A stretch of DNA of 64,000 bases from Artemia franciscana (Eukaryota > Arthropoda > Branchiopoda > Anostraca > Artemiidae), in the NCBI RefSeq assembly GCF_032884065.1, contig NC_088868.1:31929195-31993194 (forward strand), in the 5' to 3' direction. Position 1 is the first letter of the stretch. The number at the start of each line of letters is the position of its first letter. The notes under the pieces were generated by a model. That model was not told where the DNA came from, searched no databases, and saw only the letters and a list, made by a program, of their open reading frames with translations. This document shows positions 42,826 through 53,899 of this stretch, in pieces. A program made the translations under genes and the position numbers.

Positions 42826-43288
42826 AACCAACGCATATGATAATTATAGGTGTAGAAGATGTACTGAAAAGGCTTAAAGACTGGATGCAAATAAAGCTTC
42901 TGGGCCAGATAAGCTAAAACCCAGACTATTAAAAGAAGCAGCTGAAAAAATCGCTGAGTCTATAGCAGTAATATTTGGGATGTCACTTTCTTCCAAAGTG
43001 CTCCCAAGTGACTGGAAGCAGGCCAACATCAAACCCACCTTCAAGAAAGAGAGAAAGGTCCAAGCTTGTAATTATTACCCTACAAGTCTTACTTCTGTTG
43101 TATGTAAGGTCATTGAGAGCATCATAAATCATACACTGGTCTCTCACGTTGAAAGAAATCAGTCACTTTCAAAAAGTCAACATGGTTTCTGTAAAGGTTG
43201 CTCAATTGATACAAACCTCATTGAATCATATGACTTTGTCACCAGACTCTTAGATGATGGTCTTCTGATGGATGTCATATTGCTTGAT
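42826..43288 (+). pseudogene. LINE-A, 5' portion (RT start)
   Basis: Translated blocks in broken frame: 'EDVLKRLK', 'DANKASGPDKLKPRLLKEAA' across frames, 'MSLSSKVLPSDWKQANIKPT', 'SLTSVVCKVIESIINH', 'QHGFCKGCSIDTNLIESY' and 'DGLLMDVILLDQA'. This is the RT fingers region of a CR1/Jockey-like LINE, and it stops abruptly within the LLDxxKAFD block where LINE-B begins. The remainder resumes at 47336. Confidence 0.88.
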
Positions 43289-43497
43289 CAAGCAATCTAT
43301 CTCAAAATCGGATATTTATGAACGAAATCAAACGAGTAAGCTTTCTCAGTGACCTTATGGATATTAAATTTTAATCCCAGTGAAGATAGTAGGATTTTGA
43401 AAAATTTGGCAAAAGATTGGTTTTATTTAAGACTTGTCTGACTGGTTTACTCCAATTCCATTGCTGGATAAAAAGATGCGCGCTATAATTAGTTAAC

Positions 43498-44596
43498 ATG
43501 CACGGAGGTGATGAGGACAATTTGCATTATTTTCCGGTGTTAAATTTTGTTCAGCAAAATGTTGAAAAAGAAATTGATTATGAGATGATTAAGAAGTTTG
43601 GCACATAATTTTTTGACGTCGATGATATTTTGAATACGAAGAAGTGGCTTGGGTCCAAGCTGTATCCAGATGCTTTATTTTAGAAGCGAACTGGATTGAA
43701 AGCGCCACTAAGTCATTTAGGAGATATACTGGATTTTATCAAGAAGGGCAATACAGATGATTTTGACATCCCGGTATTTTGTATATTAAACCCTAGTGAA
43801 GTCCCATTGATACCAGCTACAGCTTATTCTGCTCTCTTTTCGGGAGTAAACGAGCTGCGTATCCAGCTAAAAACTATTTCTAATCAGTTTGATGTGTTTT
43901 CCAATCATTTCCCGCCATTACCACAGCCTGGAGCCTCGAAACCTGCCAACAACCACTCTACTTTTGTTGTCTCTAAATTGCCACCATTTATTAGAGATCC
44001 GACAAGCCGCAAAGACTTTATCGATCAATTAAGTGGTCATGATTCGGTTGCTAGTATTCGGCCGGTGGGAGATAAACTGTTTGTAAACATTGAAAAATCG
44101 GTAGCTTCTGATTTCTGCCGAGTCTGTGAAGTCTGTAGTCTCTGGTATTGGCACGAAGATTCTGCAGAAACGTTACCTTGGAATAATAAAAGGAATCCCG
44201 CTGTCATTTAATGCTTCCGAATTCAAAATGCACTCAGGAGTTGTTGACGCAAACCGAATTGGTTTGTCCCAAACTATCAAGCTAGACTTTTCAGATTCGT
44301 TTGCAAAACGTGACGCTATGAAGAATGGAGTAAATATAGGTTACAAGATTTTCAGAATTTATGATTTCGTAAGTGTACCGCGATGTTGCTTTAAGTGCAG
44401 GTCTCCTGATCACTTTATCAACGACTGTACCAGTCAGGTGGAAAAATGTGCGCGCTGCGCCGAAAATCACATTTTTTCGAAAGATGCGCCCTGTACAAAT
44501 AGACCTAAATGTGCAAACGGCGGCGATTCTCACACTTCATATACTCTATTATGTCCAGTGCTCAAGTCTCGTATTGCGACCGCTGTGAAAAAATGA
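43498..44596 (+). pseudogene. LINE-B ORF1 (gag-like, zinc knuckles), disrupted
   Basis: Opens with ATG at 43498 ('MHGGDEDNLHYFPVLNFV'). In-frame stops occur near 43606 and 43681, and a frame change lies in 44126-44211. The middle has a Pro/Ser-rich linker ('HFPPLPQPGASKP') and an RNA-binding-like region ('DSVASIRPVGDKLFVNIEKS'). The C-terminus has CCHC-type knuckles: 'CCFKCRSPDHFINDC', 'CARCAENHIFSKDAPC', and a third Cys/His cluster 'CANGGDSHTSYTLLC'. Such ORF1 proteins bind the element RNA. It overlaps ORF2 by about 90 nt in another frame (44509-44596). Confidence 0.85.
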
Positions 44597-47097
44597 TGTC
44601 ACAAAAATTCTCAGTTATTTCGTACAATATAAATGGAACACGTCAAAAAGAGCACATCATTGACGAACTTTCGAGCAACTATGACATCGTTTGTCTTCAA
44701 GAGCATATTTTATCTTCAGATAATACCAACTTGTTGAAACGGAGTGCAAACCATATTACTTTTGTGAGTGCTGCAAGATCTACGTTTGGTAGACCTTCCG
44801 GAGGCCTCGCCTGTATACTGAGACGTAGCTCCTTTTCATCCACGACGCCTGTGCTGTTCTATAGTGACGAAAACCTCTTGGCCGTGCGAATTGCCGATTT
44901 AATACTTATTAACGTGTACTTTCCTTGTGATCGTAAGTCGGTTCAATCACTGAATAAGTTTGCCAAGACATGTAGTGTTTAATCCGCATCATCTCTTGGT
45001 TATCAATTTGTTGTCGCCAGGGATTTTAATGCTGATTTACTGAATTCAAATATTCGGTCTGATATGGTTTTCGAGTCTTTATCTGAGTTTAAGCTAGTGG
45101 ATAAGAATCGTCCGTTTTCTTACATCCATCATTCTGGGAGCCTTACTAATATTGATCATGTTCATTGCTCTCCCAATTTATCTGTTTTGACTGTTTCTGT
45201 ACATGAAATAGAAAGCGATATAGACCACCTACCAATTTCCTTCATGCTTAGTATTTCTCTGTCGCAAGATAGTTCTAATAGACGTGGGAATCGCAGATGG
45301 TTTATCAGACGAAATTGGAATAAGGCTAATTGGGCTCTTTATATTTCTACCCTTACAGCTTTTTTGTCTAGGATAAAAGTTCCTTTTCAGCTACTTCAGG
45401 TTGGATCTAAATTTGTAAATGATAAGAATTTTCTGAATAAATATTATTTTGATATTATATCATGCATGAAGGAAGCTGAGAGGGTGGCTGTTCCCGAAGA
45501 ATGTGTTAAATTTAATACGCGGAAGCCTGAATGGTCTTGGGATCCGGGTCTAAAATCAGTGAAAAATAAAGCCAAATTTTGGCTATGTATTTGGGTTTCT
45601 TGCGAACGACCACGTAGCGGTGTAGTGTTTCAGCTTAAACAGAAAACTAAATTAGAGTATAAAAAGTATTTACGGTCTAAAAAATCTAAAATTTGCAATT
45701 TCCCGTCAAGTAATTTCGATTGGAAAAATGTGGTAAATTCAAATAAAATCGATGACTCTTCGTCAACGAGTAGCCCAATTAGTCCTGCTGCTTGGTGCAA
45801 ATATTACGACCTGATTTTCAACACTATAAACCATTTTGTTCATGCTACTTTTATGAGGTTTCTTATTTCTGCGCTTCCCATATCATTCCGCCAGAACCAA
45901 ATCCTCCCAGTTAATTTAGTTTTGGTGGCACAAGCTATAAAGAAGCTTAAGTCTAGCTCTATTGATTGTGATGGTATAAGTGTGAAACACCTAAATGTTG
46001 ATTGTCCAGCTGTAGTCCAACATTTACAACTTCTGTTTCAAATGTGCTTATGCACCTCGGTTGTGCCTGAAAGTTTTTTGTGTGGAACAGTTACTTCAAT
46101 CCTGAAAAGAGGAAAGATTCTGACTGAGTGTGCATCTTACAGGCCTATAACGGTTTCCTGCAATATAAGCAAAATGTTAGAGTATCTTCTCCTGCCATCA
46201 GTTAATTCTTCAGCATATTTTGGTGAAAATCAGATTGGGTTTTCAGCTGGGGTAGGTTGCCAGCAGGCTCATCGAGTTTTGGCTAATGTTCTTACTGAGG
46301 CTACTAAAAAGGAATTCGAGTTACATTTATGTGCTTTGGATCTCTCCAAAGCCTTTGACACTGTTACGCATTCCCAAGCTATCTTTTCCCTTTTTAGTCA
46401 CGGTATCAACATATCGGTAATTTTTCTTCTTAGATATTGGTATTCAAATTCTTTTTTCCGGATTAAAACGGATATGAGGGTTTCAGATAGTAAAATTCCA
46501 ATACGACGTGGGGTCCGGCAAGGTGCTGTCCTCTCCCCCTCTATTTTCAAACTTTGTATATCATCTGCCCTTTCCTCTATTCCACCTACTTGCATCCTCA
46601 ATTCTGTAAATATTTCTTATCTTGCCAATGCGGATGATATTCTTTTGATCAGTAGGACTAAAAAAGGGCTCTCTTTGTCTGTTTCAACAGTAGCATCTAA
46701 ACTTCATGCAATTGGACTTTCTCTTAATCTTTCAAAGTGTGAATATCTTTCATTTAATAGCAATATCACTACTCTAATCTATGGATCTTTTTCTATCCTG
46801 TCGGTTTCTTCATTTCGGTGGCTGGGAATTAACGTTAGTAAAACTCTAAAATCCTTACGGACTCTCACTGTTGCTGATTGCAAGAAGAAAATCCAATTAA
46901 GTTACTCTAAAACTGTTGCTAACCGAGGTAGATACAATAGAAAGTCTCTTGTTAAATTATACTCGGTTTTTACAGATCATTCGGTTTTGTTTCTTTCTGG
47001 TATTTACCCTATTTTTCATAAAAAAAGATATCAGTTCAATTCATTCTTATTACTTCCGTTTTTCCCATTTTCTATTGTATCTGCCTCCATGGTATAG
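44590..47097 (+). pseudogene. LINE-B ORF2 (endonuclease + reverse transcriptase), disrupted
   Basis: The APE-type endonuclease starts 'FSVISYNINGTRQKEHIIDE', with 'DIVCLQEHIL' (catalytic Glu in QEH), 'GGLACILRR' and 'LINVYFP'. A frame break near 44980 is followed by 'FVVARDFNAD' (GDFN-type motif with R for G) and 'ESDIDHLPIS' (SDH-type). The 677-codon frame 45064-47097 holds the RT: 'KKLKSSSIDCDGISVKHL', 'ASYRPITVSCNISKMLEYLL', 'GFSAGVGCQQAHRVL', 'LCALDLSKAFDTVTHSQAI', 'RRGVRQGAVLSPSIFKLCIS' and the box 'ISYLANADDILLIS'. The aromatic residue of YADD is Asn here, but both Asps remain. The C-terminal 'LLYLPPWYRNRSLISIYSFP' (46916-47227 frame) is one frame off, so another shift lies near 47040. 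Confidence 0.9.
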
Positions 47098-47335
47098 GAA
47101 TAGGAGCCTCATATCTATTTATAGTTTCCCGGATATTGGGTCGAAGCTCACAGAGCTTGGTGGCAAAATACCCCAGTCTACTTATAAGTATCTGCCCACC
47201 CACAGGGGCCTTACTCGTTTGCTTTAGTTTCTTGTTTTTTTGTTTTGTGTAGTGTTTGTTTTGTTTCTTTTATTGGTACTCCGCTTTGATTTTTTGTAGC
47301 GGGTCAAAAATAAATTATTATTATTATTATTATAT

Positions 47336-48300
47336 AGGGTGCATGAGGATATAGTTGCCTGGATTAAAGCCTTTCTTACTGGAAGAACTCAGAGGGTAGT
47401 AGTTTATTATGCCACCAGTAAGAGTATTTATTCTGATGAAATTCCTGTCATTAGTGGATTCCCACAGGGAACAATCCTGGGGTCCATGCTGTTCAACATA
47501 CATATTAACAACTGTACAGCCCACCTGGAAAACCCACTGACACTATATGCAGACAATTGCAAGCTCTTAGGACAGGCCAAAATTAGCCCCAATTCCTCAA
47601 CAATGCAAGGAGATTTAGATCAACTATCTAGATGGTCATCCAAGTGGGGTTTGCAGTTCAACGTGTCAAAATGCAAAGTCCTGCGTCTTGGACATGACAA
47701 TACTAGATGACCTTACTATATTGGAAATGACCTGCTTGAGGCTGTTAGTGAGGAAAAAGACCTGGGGGTTATTGTTGATGACAAACACAAGTTTCACAGC
47801 CACACACAAGCTGAAGTTGCTAAAGCAAACTGAGCTCTAGGGCTCATAGAAAGAATGTTTACCACCAGGAAGCCATGTGTGGTTACAAAACTGTACACAG
47901 CTGTTATACATCCACACCTTGAATTTGGAATGACCCTAGCATCTCTCCATTACAAAATGAACATTAAAGCACTCCAGAGTATCCAAAGGCAAGCAACAAA
48001 GTTCATACCAGATATACAAGATAAGCTGTATGAGGAATGCCTTGTATCCCTCAAACTCCCCACCCTAGTCTATAGAAGGAAGAGAGGAGATGCAATTGCC
48101 ACTCACAAACTGCTAGAAAAAGACCTCTCAAGTCAAGTGTTCTCATCACCCCTTGCAAGTAGAACAAGAGGTCACACAAAGAAGCTGCAAGTCCCCTGTT
48201 GCCATGGGATGCCACAAAATAGTCATGTCACACCACCAGCAAGATGTTTCATAGGAGGCTCATCACCACCTTATCTTGCTGGGCATGCAATTTAAGGTAG
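47336..48300 (+). pseudogene. LINE-A, 3' portion
   Basis: Continues the RT interrupted at 43288: 'VHEDIVAWIKAFLTGRTQRV', 'SGFPQGTILGSMLFNIHINN', box 'LYADNCKLLG' (second Asp replaced by Asn), 'WGLQFNVSKCKVLRLGHDN', then a stop. Later frames give 'LGVIVDDKHKFHSHTQ', 'LYTAVIHPHLEFGMTLAS' and 'IQRQATKFIPDI'. About 50-60 bp expected between the two halves (rest of the KAFDKVPH block) are missing, so the LINE-B insertion came with a small target deletion or later loss. Confidence 0.88.
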
Positions 48301-48339
48301 GGTAAAACTTCTGAATTCCATCCAATCCCAAATTTATAT

Positions 48340-49560
48340 AGCCAAAAATTCAATAAAAACTTTTTATGCCCTGGGCACTACTTACAACCCATGCCCATGG
48401 GCTCTGGGGGATTGTGTCTACACTAAAGAAATTTTTATTTGATTTTTGGACTACTGGTAAAAAAAATGGCTATCTCTCACAATTTCAACTGAATGTGTAT
48501 TGGCAAAAGAGGATGTCAGGGAAGGGGATAGTTCCTCAACATTATATTTGACTTTTAAAAGCAAACTAGAACTATACATGTGAAATCAAATGAGCCTCTT
48601 GTAAAGTTCACACAACCATCCCTTCCATAGAGACCTTACATGCCCCTCAGGCATAAAGGTTTTATGATATGATCTTTAGACTATTTTTGAACAAATGATA
48701 GTCTCAAAATTTTATTGGAGGCATTAGTGGAAAATACAACATAAGGGAGGCTGCTCCCTATCACTTGACTCTTAAAAAGGGAACTAGAACATATTGTTTC
48801 CAACTAAATGAGCCCCCTCTAGAGTTTATACAATCAAACCTTTCCTCTAGGGGGGTTTCACCCTCAAAGACAGAATTTCCAAACCGAAATGTCTATCTCA
48901 AAATTTTGAATAGATGTGTTTTGGGAATTGATGGGCATGGGAGGGGGGAGGATGCTTGTTGCCCTTCAATCACTAATAACTCTCAAAAAATGACCTTTCA
49001 ATCTCTAATCAAATGAGCCTTTTTTGAAGTTTCTACAACAACAAATGGCCATCACAAAATTTCTACCACATACATATTGGGAAAAAATGAGATGTGGGAG
49101 TATCCACCCTCAGATTGCTTACAATCTTAAAAAGGGTACTATAATTTCTAATTACCAATCGAGTGAGCCCCTCCAAAGTTTATGCTGCCACCCTTTCTAT
49201 AAAAAAAACCTTATATGCCCCAAAGGCACAATTTATAACCCTTGTGCCAAGGGCATTAGGGGGTTGTCATCCTCAAATACATAATTTATAGACCTTTCAA
49301 CAACACTGAACAAAACTGCTATCTCAAAATTTTGACTAGATATGCTTGGGGAAAAGGTGGGCATGTGGGGGGGTTAGTTTCTCTCTAATCTCTTTTGACT
49401 ATTAAAAAGGACACTAGCCCTCTAAATTTCTAATCAAATAAACTCTTTTTGAAGTTTCTACAACAATACCTTCTATAAAACCTTATATATCCTAGGGCAT
49501 AACTTAAACCCTTGCCCTGAGGGCTGTCCTCCTCAAAGACATAATTTTGGACATTCACCA
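48340..49560 (-). repeat. Family A array, inverted (about 4 units)
   Basis: Blocks such as 'TGCCCCTCAGGCATAAAGGT', 'AAATGAGCCTCTTGTAAAGT', 'CTATCTCAAAATTTTGA' and 'GACTCTTAAAAAGGGAACTA' are reverse complements of family A. Units lie near 48430-48700, 48700-48910, 48910-49260 and 49280-49540. Open frames here (61-86 codons) are repeat-derived. Confidence 0.75.
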
Positions 49561-49728
49561 ATTTGTGGATATGGTAAAGTATAGTTTCATCACAATATAG
49601 TACTTAGAAATGCTAATTCTAGAAGTGTATTCATTTCTGGTTTACTCTCCTCCTCCATGGAGCAAAATAAAAATGCATAAACTGGGCAGGGTTTTAAAGC
49701 TGAGGGAAAAGTTGGGGTTGTACAATAT

Positions 49729-51783
49729 TTTATTTTATTATTTTGTTAATACCAAATACAGTAAGCTTTGAAGCTTGTCACACTAAACATAATAAATAGA
49801 AACTATGACAATACTGACAACATAATACACACATACAAATCAATGAAAATAACAACTACAACAAACACTGACAAATAATACTATAAATTATTTAAAAATG
49901 ATTTACTTTGAAAATTTGTTTCTGCTAGTTTTGTTTTGAATCTGTTTATGTCATCTGTTAGAAATGTTTTAGGTGGAAGGTCATTCCCTGGCTTCCACAC
50001 CCTGCTATAAAATGAATGTTGGCCTATTTTCCTTTTTAAAAGTGAGGGGTACAATTTATGTGGGTGATAATGGGCCCTGTTAGTGTCATTAAATAAAAAA
50101 AAACTAGTTTTTTAAACTGAAAGTAAGGAGCAACATTAAAACTTAAAACAAACAGAAATTACTCTGTATATGAAATAGGTTGTCCCCTTTGCAATCCCTT
50201 GCTCTTTACATTAAAGTTTGACTCTTTGACACAATTCTACTTTTTAAAACAATTAAAAGCTTTAGCGTAAAAAGCGAGGGATTGCAGAGGGGACAACCCA
50301 TTTAATATATGGAGTAATTTCTGTTTGTTTTAAGTTTTAATGTCATTCCTTACTTTCAGTTTAAAAAACTGTTTTTTTTATATTTAATTTCTGAACGTTT
50401 TTGAATTAATGCATTTTTGATTTTGGCTCTCTGCATATAAATTATTAAAATGAAATTTTCATATTAATTCTTTTTTTATAAGTAAAAAATATACATAACT
50501 TAAGAATTAACTTATGTAACAAACTTTTATATTCTTATATTTTTTATTATGTATATGAGGGGGTTTGTCCCCTCGTTAATACCTCACTCTTTACACTAAA
50601 TCTTAAGTTTTGTCCCAATTCTTTAGCCTATGAATGACCCCTGAATCAGAAAGGCTGTAGAATAAATAGTTGAAATTACTAAAAATACCTTAGCATAAAG
50701 AGCAAGATATTTATCTCCTCCTAAATACCTTGCTCTTTATGCTAAAGTATTTTTAGAATCCCTCGTATGCGTAATAATTTCTGTTCGTTTTAAGTTTTAA
50801 TGCTACTCCTTACTTTCAGTTGAAAAAACTTTTTTATGTTTATTTTTTCATTGTTTTTTTTATATTAATGCTAGAAAATCCTGCGCCCTTTTCATTGAAT
50901 TTCTCTTCCCCCATGACATATTCCTCCAAGGTAAGATCCTCCCAAATAGCCCCCTCTCCTCAACCCCCAAACCAAAAAAATCCCCCTGAAAACATCTGTA
51001 CACTTCCCAATAACCCTTACTGTATGTAAACACTGGTCAAAGTTTGTAACTTGCAGCCCCCCCCCCAGGGACTATGGGGGAGTGAGTCATTCCAAAGACA
51101 TAGTTATTATGGTTTTCGACTATGTGGAACAAAATGGCTATCTCAAATTTTGATCTGTTGACTTTGGGAAAAAAGAGCGTGGGAGGGGGCCTAGGTGCCC
51201 TCCAATTTTTTTGGTCACTTACAGAGGGCACTAGAACTTTTAATTTCCGTTAGAATGAGCCCTCATGCAAGATTCTAGGACCACTTGGTCAATATGATGA
51301 CCCCTGGAAGAAAAAAACGAAAAAAAAAACAAATAAACACGCACCTGTGATCTGTCTTCTGGCAAAAAATACAAAATTCCACATTTTTGTAGATAGAAGC
51401 TTGAAATTTTTTCTATGGGGTTCTCTGATATGCTGAATGCGATTGTGTGATTTTCGTTAAGATTCTTTGACTTTTAGGGGTTTGTTTCCCCCTCTTTTCC
51501 AAAATAAGGCAAATTTTCTCAGGCTCATAACTTTTGATGACAAAGATTTAATTTGATGAAACTTATATATTTAGAATCAGCATAAAAATCCAATTCTTTT
51601 GATGTATCTTTTAGCATCAAAATTCTGTTTTTTAGAGTTTTGTTTACTATTGAGCCGGGTTGCTCCTTACTACAGTTTGTTACCAAAAACTCTTTGATTA
51701 AATGTGAAGAACTGTGATGTACTTATATTATCAATGCCTTTGATTATACAGAATGTGTTAATAATGTCTGCCCTATCCCTTTG
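49729..51783 (-). mobile_element. CR1-like LINE 3' fragment, minus strand, itself split
   Basis: Read on the minus strand: 51783-51697 encodes 'FQRDRADIINTFCIIKGIDN' and 'ISTSQFFTFN'; 50094-49910 encodes 'DTNRAHYHPHKLYPSLLKRK', 'SFYSRVWKPGNDLPPKTF' and 'INRFKTKLAE'. These are the standard C-terminal blocks of CR1/Jockey-like ORF2. A 3' A/T-rich tail ('AATAAAATAAAATA') ends at 49729. The two halves are separated by the element at 50095-51696. AATAT-like sequence at both outer borders may be a short target duplication in the foldback arm. Confidence 0.82.
50095..51696. mobile_element. 1.6-kb non-autonomous DNA element with 7-bp TSD
   Basis: It is flanked by ATTAAAT at 50088-50094 and 51697-51703. 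Excising the insert and one copy restores the LINE frame exactly (…TFN-DTN…). The ends are inverted relative to each other: the left has 'AAACTGAAAGTAAGGAGCAA', and the right, reverse-complemented, has 'AAACTGTAGTAAGGAGCAA'. Inside are a ~300-bp palindrome (50095-50390, 'TAAGGAGCAACATTAAAACT' pairing with 50330-50370), a second related half (50540-50830) with a 'GCTCTTTATGCTAAAG' hairpin, an inverted family A unit (51040-51260) and the block shared with 4381-4700. No transposase is seen. Confidence 0.8.
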
Positions 51784-52739
51784 AAATATGAATAAAATAA
51801 TATTTAAAATACAAATTCTAGTCATCACTGGTAATTTCTGTATAGTAGGAAGTTGAGAGATAATTAAAATGTTCACACTTCCATTAATGTTAATATCCAA
51901 AATGGTTTACTTTCAAATTTAAATTAGCCATTTGTTTCTGAACCCTTTTAATACTAGCTGTTGTCACATTGGAAAGTGACAAAATTTGAACCAGTAAATC
52001 AGAGCAATTAGTTAAATATTACATCTATGTTCCATTGATTTGAAGGTAGGCAGTGCAATTTCCAATTTTGCTTACAGGTAACATTAGCTATAGAGCAAAG
52101 CCTATTGGTCCATGAGCTCAGCAGGCAGCAGGGCAATGTCTTTATTCAACCTATAAGAATACAAACCTTGCCCTGCTGCCTGCAGCACTCATGAACTAAT
52201 ATGCTTTGCTCTATAGGTAATGCGACCTGTAAGCAAAATTGGATGTTTGTTTTGTTCAAAAGTGAAAGTGAACCATCTTGGATATTAACATCAATGGATG
52301 TGTGAGTTTTTTAATGATCTTTTGACTTCCTACTCTGCAGAAATTACCAGTAATGACTGAAATTAGTATTTAAGATATAATTTAATTCATATTGTACAAC
52401 CCCAACTTTTCCCTCAGCTAAATAAATGTGCTTCTAGAATTAGCATTTCTAAATGCTTTAGTATGGAAATCATGCTGTTTTGCAGCATAATTTGAGTTTA
52501 GGCTGCTTGTGATGAAACTAAACAATTAGCCTAGCCTACTATGGACATTAAAGGTGACATAGTTTAAGCCTAATGTTAAGTGGTCTGTAAGTAATAAAGA
52601 TACAAGTAAGTATTTTGCAAAGTTTTAAAGTAACCTCCAGATATTTATGGTGTTTCCTTAAGAACGATTGGAGTAATTAACTGATACCATAAACCTTACC
52701 AATGAGAGAGGATGAGGCTGTGTGCAAAAGGGTTATTTT

Positions 52740-52850
52740 GATAACAGCCATTATAACAGGAATCAGTGCCAAAAAAGTAACCAAAGATATTAGTAGGCTA
52801 ATATATTTGGTTACTTTTTTGGAACTGATTATACTATTATACTATACTAG
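52740..52850. repeat. Hairpin, ~40-bp arms
   Basis: The arm 'CCAAAAAAGTAACCAAAGATA' and its near-perfect complement 'TATTTGGTTACTTTTTTGG' surround a short loop (AGTAGGCTA region). Weaker pairing continues outward (AACAGGAATCAGT / AACTGATTATAC). It could be a small MITE. The 65-codon plus frame across it is not supported as a gene. Confidence 0.75.
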
Positions 52851-53112
52851 GCTACTTAGTTCAATGGAAAACAGTTTCAACAATTTTTTCTCGGACTAAT
52901 AGTTAGACCTACACTTACCACCTACTAAGCAAAGCGAACAATGATTCAAATTACCTTTTAATAAAAATGATGATGCTTGATTAACCGTCCTCTCTTTTCT
53001 TAGGATCTCGGGATATTTCAATAATATTTCCAATATTCCTTTTCAATAATTAACGGATCGCGTTGCAAATTTCAAATAAGCGCAAAAATGATTCTTGCCA
53101 CATGGAACGAAA

Positions 53113-53223
53113 ATGCTATCAGTCAAGCGGAAAAAAGACGAAGTAACAAACAAGATTAAGCAGCTGCATATTAATCAAGGGAACGAGCCGAATCAAAGAT
53201 TAGAAGCGTCAACGTATACATGA
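53113..53223 (+). CDS. Candidate small coding exon, unknown family
   Basis: The ATG at 53113 opens 36 codons to a TGA: a basic start 'MLSVKRKKDEVTNKIKQLHI' followed by 'NQGNEPNQRLEAST'. I do not recognise it. Support is compositional: the patch 53030-53230 has several CpGs (ACGGATCGCG, GCGTCAACG) in a CpG-poor region, lacks repeats and reads as balanced amino-acid composition. It may be a first exon with a promoter to its left, or chance. Confidence 0.25.
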   Translation: MLSVKRKKDEVTNKIKQLHINQGNEPNQRLEASTYT

Positions 53224-53499
53224 TCAAAATAGAAGCTTTTAGATCTTTTAACTGCGATTTCTTGTCCAATTGCATGTAAAATTAGATTTCTTTTTAATCT
53301 TTTTAAGTTAATTTTGTCGCACAAAGCGATTTGTAATTTGGTTGATTCACTTAACAAAAGGTCCCAGCTCAAATAGGTCTGAAAAACCCATTTACGTTAC
53401 TTCGGACAAAATATGCTTGACATGTTAATAGTTACCTCATTTCTCTTCTAAATCACTCATTTTAGTCTTGTTATTTCTGCTATGAAGATATATTAAGGT

Positions 53500-53596
53500 T
53501 TTTAGTCAATATCTGATAATACTGCATCACGTGCAGAGGGAGAAAAATTAAAGATAGGAGATATGCAACCACAGTATTTCGTTAAGCGATTGATCG
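53500..53596 (+). CDS. Candidate internal exon, unknown family
   Basis: An open frame bounded by acceptor-like GGTTTTTAG (about 53499) and donor-like ATCG|GTATGT (about 53597). It reads 'SISDNTASRAEGEKLKIGDM' then 'QPQYFVKRLI'. A third open stretch after an acceptor-like 'TTTAATTTCAG' (about 53679) reads 'EAETAIDIDAHFEN' and continues to a stop near 53756. The phases do not join simply with the exon candidate at 53113, so the model is unproven. No family recognised. Confidence 0.25.
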
Positions 53597-53899
53597 GTAT
53601 GTTTTGAAAATTTACACATTTTAGTTAAGTTTGTATTAAAAAAAAATAACCCATCTCACATTTAATATTTAATTTCAGGAAGCTGAAACGGCCATTGATA
53701 TCGATGCCCATTTTGAAAATAGGACTTCAAAAATAAATAATTCTATGAGCACTTAGATTTTATTCTTTTTTACAGAGGATTTTTATACCCTTTTTCTTTT
53801 TCAAAAATAGGCCGAAGGTCACTTAAAACCAAGGTATTTCTGATAGACTCAAGAAAAATAGTGGTCGAAAAATTTACGAAAAATTAAGCAAAGAAAAAA

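Larger units (their letters stand above)
43289..47335 (+). mobile_element. LINE-B copy 1, nearly complete, inserted in LINE-A
   Basis: About 4.05 kb: a ~200-bp 5' leader, a gag-like ORF1 and an EN-RT ORF2. A 3' region ends in 'GGGTCAAAAATAAATTATTA' and a (TTA)n tail at 47316-47335. The leader block 'GTAAGCTTTCTCAGTGACC' to 'AATTTTAATCCCAGTGAAG' matches the start of LINE-B copy 2 near 57630. This supports 43.29 kb as the true 5' end and the copy as close to full length. Coding parts are annotated separately. Clade uncertain (I/Nimb-like or a CR1 relative). Confidence 0.85.
49590..52510. mobile_element. Foldback element, left arm split by insertion
   Basis: The outer arms pair: 'TAGAAATGCTAATTCTAGAAG' (49607-49627) and 'AAAGTTGGGGTTGTACAAT' (49708-49726) on the left are reverse complements of 52379-52455 on the right. 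The inner arms pair too: 51835-51905 with 52255-52345, and 52060-52135 with 52155-52235 ('CCAATTTTGCTTACAGGT', 'TATAGAGCAAAGC', 'CAGGCAGCAGGGCAA'). Removing 49729-51783 makes the left arm continuous and colinear with the right arm. No protein is seen. This suggests a MITE-like or foldback DNA element of roughly 0.85 kb. Confidence 0.8.
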
